DNA of 26,178 nucleotides from JAYFNU01 sp964458545. Its GTDB lineage: Bacteria; Bacillota; Clostridia; Oscillospirales; Ruminococcaceae. Positions 22,603 to 26,178 of the stretch are shown piece by piece. The first letter of the stretch is position 1; every line of letters starts with the position of its first letter. The notes below the pieces were generated by a model. The model was not told the DNA's origin, made no database searches, and saw only the letters and a program-made list of their open reading frames with translations. The position numbers and the translations under genes were made by a program. The stretch lies in the NCBI GenBank assembly GCA_964458545.1, contig CAYWJF010000022.1, positions 1 to 26,178 of the forward strand. Reading direction: 5' to 3'.

Positions 22603-22645
22603 CCGAAATAAAGGGGGGGATTCTTCCCCCCTCTTTCGGCTTTTG
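22603..22645 (+). terminator. Long hairpin between the UBA-domain gene and the response regulator
   Basis: CCGAAA (22603-22608) pairs with TTTCGG (22634-22639), and an inner G7 run (22613-22619) pairs with C6 (22626-22631) around ATTCTT. CTTTTG follows. It looks like a Rho-independent terminator. The response regulator ATG is only 11 bases further, so it may act as a partial terminator or processing site instead of a full operon end. Confidence 0.75.
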
Positions 22646-22655
22646 TGAGGTAGAT

Positions 22656-23342
22656 ATGGCTTCTAAAATTCTTATAGTTGAGGACGAGGAAAAGATAGCG
22701 CGTTTCGTTGAGCTGGAGCTTCGGCACGAGGGCTATGAGGTGGAAAAGGCGGCTGACGGGAGAACGGGGCTTGAGCTCGCGCTTTCCGGCGGCTTTGAGC
22801 TTATCCTTCTCGACATAATGCTGCCCGAGCTAAACGGCATAGAGGTAATTCGGCGTATACGCAAGACCTCGAATGTTCCCGTAATTATGCTCACCGCCCG
22901 CGACGCTGTAATGGACAAGGTTTCGGGGCTTGATATGGGTGCGGACGACTACATAACAAAGCCCTTTGCTATAGAAGAGCTTCTCGCGCGAATAAGGGTA
23001 ATACTTCGCAAGCACGCCGCGAGCGAAAAAGCGGACGGCGGCGCGGTGCTTTCCTGCGGAAGGCTTACAATGGATACCTCCCGTCACACTGTAAAGTACG
23101 GCGAGGACGAAATTGACCTTACTAACCGCGAATTCGTAATGCTTAAGCTAATGCTTGAAAACCAACAGATTGTCCTCTCCCGCGAGACCTTCCTTGAGCG
23201 GGTCTGGGGCTTCGATTATATGGGTGAAACCAACGTGGTGGACGTGTATATACGCTACCTTCGCAGCAAAATAGACGACGTGTACGGGGTTAACCTTATT
23301 AAAACGGTACGCGGCGTAGGCTATGTTATAAAGGACGAGTAG
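22656..23342 (+). CDS. OmpR/PhoB-family response regulator
   Basis: A 228-aa response regulator. The receiver domain (about 4-117) has the acidic pair Glu9/Asp10 (VEDEE), phosphoacceptor Asp53 in LLDIMLP, Thr80 and Lys102 in TKPF. The winged-helix output domain (about 128-226) ends IKTVRGVGYVIKD, typical of the OmpR class. GAGGT precedes the ATG. The histidine kinase gene follows after seven bases, so the two form a pair. The target genes cannot be read from the sequence; the adjacent UBA-domain gene and antiporter are candidates by position only. Confidence 0.95.
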   Translation: MASKILIVEDEEKIARFVELELRHEGYEVEKAADGRTGLELALSGGFELILLDIMLPELNGIEVIRRIRKTSNVPVIMLTARDAVMDKVSGLDMGADDYITKPFAIEELLARIRVILRKHAASEKADGGAVLSCGRLTMDTSRHTVKYGEDEIDLTNREFVMLKLMLENQQIVLSRETFLERVWGFDYMGETNVVDVYIRYLRSKIDDVYGVNLIKTVRGVGYVIKDE

Positions 23343-23349
23343 AGTTAAT

Positions 23350-24714
23350 ATGGCAAAGAACAGCGAGGTTACAGCAACAGCAAAGCAGATACAGAAGATA
23401 CAATCGCGCGCGTTTCGCACGGTTATGTTTTTCTGCGGTCTGCTTTTTGTTCTTTTCATCCTTCTTAGCTGGTGCGTTATTCAGGATATCGACTACCTCG
23501 GTTATTTCGATTTGTCCGAAATGCTTCATTCCCTTACAAGAAACGTAACCGTCGAAAATCTCTTTACTCGCGCGCCGTTTTCGGTTAACTACACAGTAAG
23601 CGCCGCGGGAATGCCGCCGCAAACAACTAACGCCGCGCCGTTTCTGACTATTCTTTTTATTTGCTTAATTATTCTTTCAATCTTTGAGGGTATAGCGCTG
23701 CTTATTGCCGAAAGCGCTTCAATGCGAATTACCAACAACAAGCTTAAGCCCCTTTACCGTCTTGCCGAGGCGGCGCAGAAGTTAAACCGTGAGGATTATT
23801 CCAATGCGGAGCGAAAGGCGCTCGAAAAGAGCGAAAAAAGCGCGGCGGTAAACGGCTCCTTTGAGACTACGCGGATAGAGTCGCTTGAAAACGCGATAGA
23901 CAACCTTAAGCCTGAGCGACCAGACGCGGAGATACACACGGGTGACCGTGACCTCGCGGGGCTTGAGGATTCAATTAACAGCCTTCTTACCCGCACACGC
24001 AACAGCTACGCCGAGCAGATACGCTTCGTTTCCGACGCCTCGCACGAGCTTCGAACACCTATAGCGGTTATAAAGGGCTACACCGATATGCTCGACCGCT
24101 GGGGCAAGCAGGATGAAAAGGTGCTTGAGGAATCAATAGCGGCTATTAAGTCGGAAACCGACCATATGAACAAGCTTGTCGAACAGCTTTTGTTCCTCGC
24201 GCGCGGCGACAGCGGAAGAACAAAGCTGACTATAGAGAGATTCTCCCTTTCTACAATGATAAAAGAGGTTTACGACGAATCGGTAATGATAGACGAAAAG
24301 CACCGCTGGCGGCTCTCGGCTGATAAAGAGGTTTTCGCTTACGGCGACGCGGCTATGCTAAAGCAGGCGACCCGCATACTTGTGGACAACGCCGCGAAAT
24401 ATACTGGCGAGGGTGAAACTGTTACCCTCAAAGCTGAAACCGATAAGGACGGCGCGCCCGCTATCGTTGTTCAAGACAACGGTATTGGAATTAAGAACAG
24501 CGATATTCCACACGTCTTCGAGCGGTTCTACCGTTCAGACGAATCCCGCGGGAAGAAACAGGGTGGCACGGGTCTTGGACTTGCGATAGCGAAATGGATA
24601 ATTGACCGTCACGACGGTTATTTTGAGGTGCTAAGCCGCGAGGAGTTCGGCACAAGGATAACGATACACCTGCCAAAGAGTCTTCCGCTTACGCCGAAGG
24701 CGCAGACTGAATAA
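23350..24714 (+). CDS. Membrane sensor histidine kinase
   Basis: A 454-aa kinase with two transmembrane helices (about 22-44 and 97-119) around a short outside loop of about 50 residues. A linker of more than 100 residues (120-222) follows. It begins HAMP-like (NNKLKPLYRLAEAAQKLNREDY) and then carries a charged insert (about 152-205). The HisKA H-box is FVSDASHELRTP with His232. The ATPase domain has the N box (Asn347), DNGIG (376-380), FERFYRSD and GGTGLGLA (405-412). It is encoded directly after its response regulator with only a weak ribosome site, which suggests coupled translation. The signal it senses is unknown. Confidence 0.94.
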   Translation: MAKNSEVTATAKQIQKIQSRAFRTVMFFCGLLFVLFILLSWCVIQDIDYLGYFDLSEMLHSLTRNVTVENLFTRAPFSVNYTVSAAGMPPQTTNAAPFLTILFICLIILSIFEGIALLIAESASMRITNNKLKPLYRLAEAAQKLNREDYSNAERKALEKSEKSAAVNGSFETTRIESLENAIDNLKPERPDAEIHTGDRDLAGLEDSINSLLTRTRNSYAEQIRFVSDASHELRTPIAVIKGYTDMLDRWGKQDEKVLEESIAAIKSETDHMNKLVEQLLFLARGDSGRTKLTIERFSLSTMIKEVYDESVMIDEKHRWRLSADKEVFAYGDAAMLKQATRILVDNAAKYTGEGETVTLKAETDKDGAPAIVVQDNGIGIKNSDIPHVFERFYRSDESRGKKQGGTGLGLAIAKWIIDRHDGYFEVLSREEFGTRITIHLPKSLPLTPKAQTE

Positions 24715-24786
24715 CTATATCTCGATTTTTACAAGCTACGCTCATAAATACTGCAAATACCTCTGTTTTCCCATCTAAAACGTCAG

Positions 24787-24820
24787 AAAAGCCCGATTTA
24801 TATCGGGCTTTTGTCATTTT
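24787..24820 (+). terminator. Rho-independent terminator after the two-component system
   Basis: AAAAGCCCGAT (24787-24797) pairs perfectly with ATCGGGCTTTT (24802-24812) across TTAT, followed by further T (24817-24823). Confidence 0.9.
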
Positions 24821-24827
24821 TTACAGT

Positions 24828-24855
24828 TGATAAAGCATTTTTTTAGTAATATAAT
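24828..24855 (+). promoter_or_regulatory. Promoter for the antiporter gene
   Basis: TTGATA (24828-24833) and a perfect TATAAT (24850-24855) are separated by 16 bp. The expected start is near 24862, 38 bp before the ATG. Confidence 0.75.
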
Positions 24856-24899
24856 ATATAGCGTTGTCGTTTGAAAGGCAAATTGAGGTGACTGATACT

Positions 24900-26178
24900 A
24901 TGGAATTTGACGTAATGAACATACTGTTCGACTGCGCGGTCATACTGCTTTCCACTAAGGTGCTCGGTATGGTTACGAGGAAGCTTGGGCTTCCGCAGGT
25001 CGTAGGAATGATACTCGCGGGGCTTCTTATTGGTCCCGCTATAGTAAGCAATCTTGGCATAGGCTTTAACGGCATACTAAATCCTAACGAAGCCGAGATG
25101 GACGTACTGAAAAGCTTTTCTCAGATAGGCGTTGTCTTTATCCTCTTTTCAAGCGGACTTGAAACTGATTTCAAGGAGCTGAAAAGAAGCGGCGCGGCTT
25201 CAACAGCCATAGCCTGCGCGGGTGTGCTTGTGCCCATCTCGCTCGGAACAATAGCTTCGCTTCTGTTTATGGGCGGCTTTGGAGCGGGCTATAGTGACGC
25301 GAAGCTTATGAACGCGCTTTTTGTCGGTTGTATTCTCGCGGCGACAAGCGTAGGTATAACGGTGGAAACCCTACGTGAGCTCGGTAAGCTTTCTACCCGC
25401 GTAGGTACAACGATACTAAGCGCCGCGATAATCGACGACGTTTTCGGAATAATCGCGCTGAGCATTATAACGGGAATAAACGGCGGCGGAAACATATGGA
25501 TAACAGTATTAAAAGCGGTTGGCTTCTTCGCGTTTACAATAGGTCTTGGGCTTATTCTTCGCCGTTGTTTCAAATGGCTCGTTAAGGTCTACCCACATAA
25601 GCGCCGCACAAGTATCTTCGCTCTTTCAATGTGCTTGCTTTACGCCTTCTGCGCCGAGAGGTTCTTCGATATAGCGTCGATAACGGGCGCGTATATGGCG
25701 GGGCTTATGCTAAGCGGACTTGAGGACACCTCCTTCGTTGACCGCAAGGTGGTCGTAAGCGGATATATGATTTTCACCCCTATGTTCTTCGCGTATATAG
25801 GAATCAGCGCCGATTTTAGCCACTTCTCCGCTTCGGGTATTATCTTCGCGCTCGTATTTGTGGCGGCAGGTATTATAGGAAAGGTTTTCGGTTGCGGACT
25901 TACCGCGAGCGCGTTTAAGTATAAACCAAAGCAGTCGCTCGCGATAGGTTGCGGAATGATAGCGCGTGGCGAGGTCGCGCTCGCTGTATACGCGGCTGGA
26001 CAAAGCCTTATTTATTATGAGGGCGGGGTGCTAAAAGGAATTGACCCGTTGGTCGCTACGATTTGCTTAATTATTGTTTCTTCTATTCTATGCCCGATTC
26101 TTTTGAAGCTTGTGTTCAACTCGGGGCTTCCGACTATCTCTACAGGAGAAAAGGAGCGCAACGTCTCAATTTCGTCTG
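24900..26178 (+). CDS. CPA2-family cation:proton antiporter (5' part)
   Basis: 426 codons with no stop, running off the window end. It starts MEFDVMNILFDCAVILL, with GAGGTG nine bases upstream. It is a polytopic Na+/H+ exchanger-type protein (KefB/NapA-like) with about 12 hydrophobic segments. Landmarks are GLPQVVGMILAGLLIGP (29-45), the paired aspartates Asp179-Asp180 in AAIIDDVFGIIAL (the ion-binding DD of electrogenic CPA2 antiporters) and IARGEVALAVYAAG near the end of the membrane domain. A C-terminal cytoplasmic domain such as a TrkA or USP domain would be out of view. It has its own promoter. Confidence 0.92.
   Translation, partial: MEFDVMNILFDCAVILLSTKVLGMVTRKLGLPQVVGMILAGLLIGPAIVSNLGIGFNGILNPNEAEMDVLKSFSQIGVVFILFSSGLETDFKELKRSGAASTAIACAGVLVPISLGTIASLLFMGGFGAGYSDAKLMNALFVGCILAATSVGITVETLRELGKLSTRVGTTILSAAIIDDVFGIIALSIITGINGGGNIWITVLKAVGFFAFTIGLGLILRRCFKWLVKVYPHKRRTSIFALSMCLLYAFCAERFFDIASITGAYMAGLMLSGLEDTSFVDRKVVVSGYMIFTPMFFAYIGISADFSHFSASGIIFALVFVAAGIIGKVFGCGLTASAFKYKPKQSLAIGCGMIARGEVALAVYAAGQSLIYYEGGVLKGIDPLVATICLIIVSSILCPILLKLVFNSGLPTISTGEKERNVSISS

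Overview
The window looks like a draft or metagenome-assembled contig from a Bacillota organism, probably a Clostridia-like anaerobe. The grounds are strong GGAGG-type ribosome binding sites, many ATGA start/stop overlaps, a CdaR-type regulator, a PflX-like radical SAM protein, a UBA/DUF4342 membrane protein and an archaeal-type phosphoglycerate mutase. I cannot fix the genus. A run of exactly 100 N at 12800-12899 is an assembly gap inside aroQ.

Layout. 1-47 is the 3' end of a tRNA-Thr (anticodon CGU). It is followed by a non-coding array of 139-bp direct repeats (52 to about 413). 471-1688 (-) encodes an apgM-family phosphoglycerate mutase, divergent from a CdaR regulator (1835-2971) that precedes a glycerate kinase and a translationally coupled polytopic membrane hydrolase (to 6185). 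A bidirectional terminator separates these from a minus-strand operon (9179 to 6253): membrane protein, flavodoxin, D-lyxose isomerase and membrane-anchored lipase-like hydrolase. A monocistronic 57-aa acidic protein lies at 9286-9459.

The centrepiece is a minus-strand aromatic amino acid operon from 20186 down to 9492: aroF, tyrA, aroB, aroA, aroC, a chorismate mutase-AroE-AroK triple fusion, aroQ, then two U32-family genes resembling the TrhP and RlhA RNA hydroxylases. With aroQ counted (split by the gap), it encodes all seven shikimate steps plus chorismate mutase and prephenate dehydrogenase. No pheA is present here. Upstream of aroF is what looks like a complete ribosome-mediated attenuator: a strong promoter, a 30-codon leader peptide with six Tyr and three Phe codons, an antiterminator hairpin starting 3 nt after the leader stop codon, and a 12-bp terminator with a U-tract. 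The U32 genes make sense downstream because TrhP-type tRNA hydroxylation is known to depend on prephenate synthesis, which this operon provides.

The right end holds a GNAT acetyltransferase (-), a divergent PflX-like radical SAM protein, a UBA-domain membrane protein with a palindrome over its promoter, an OmpR-type two-component system, and a CPA2 cation:proton antiporter cut by the window end.
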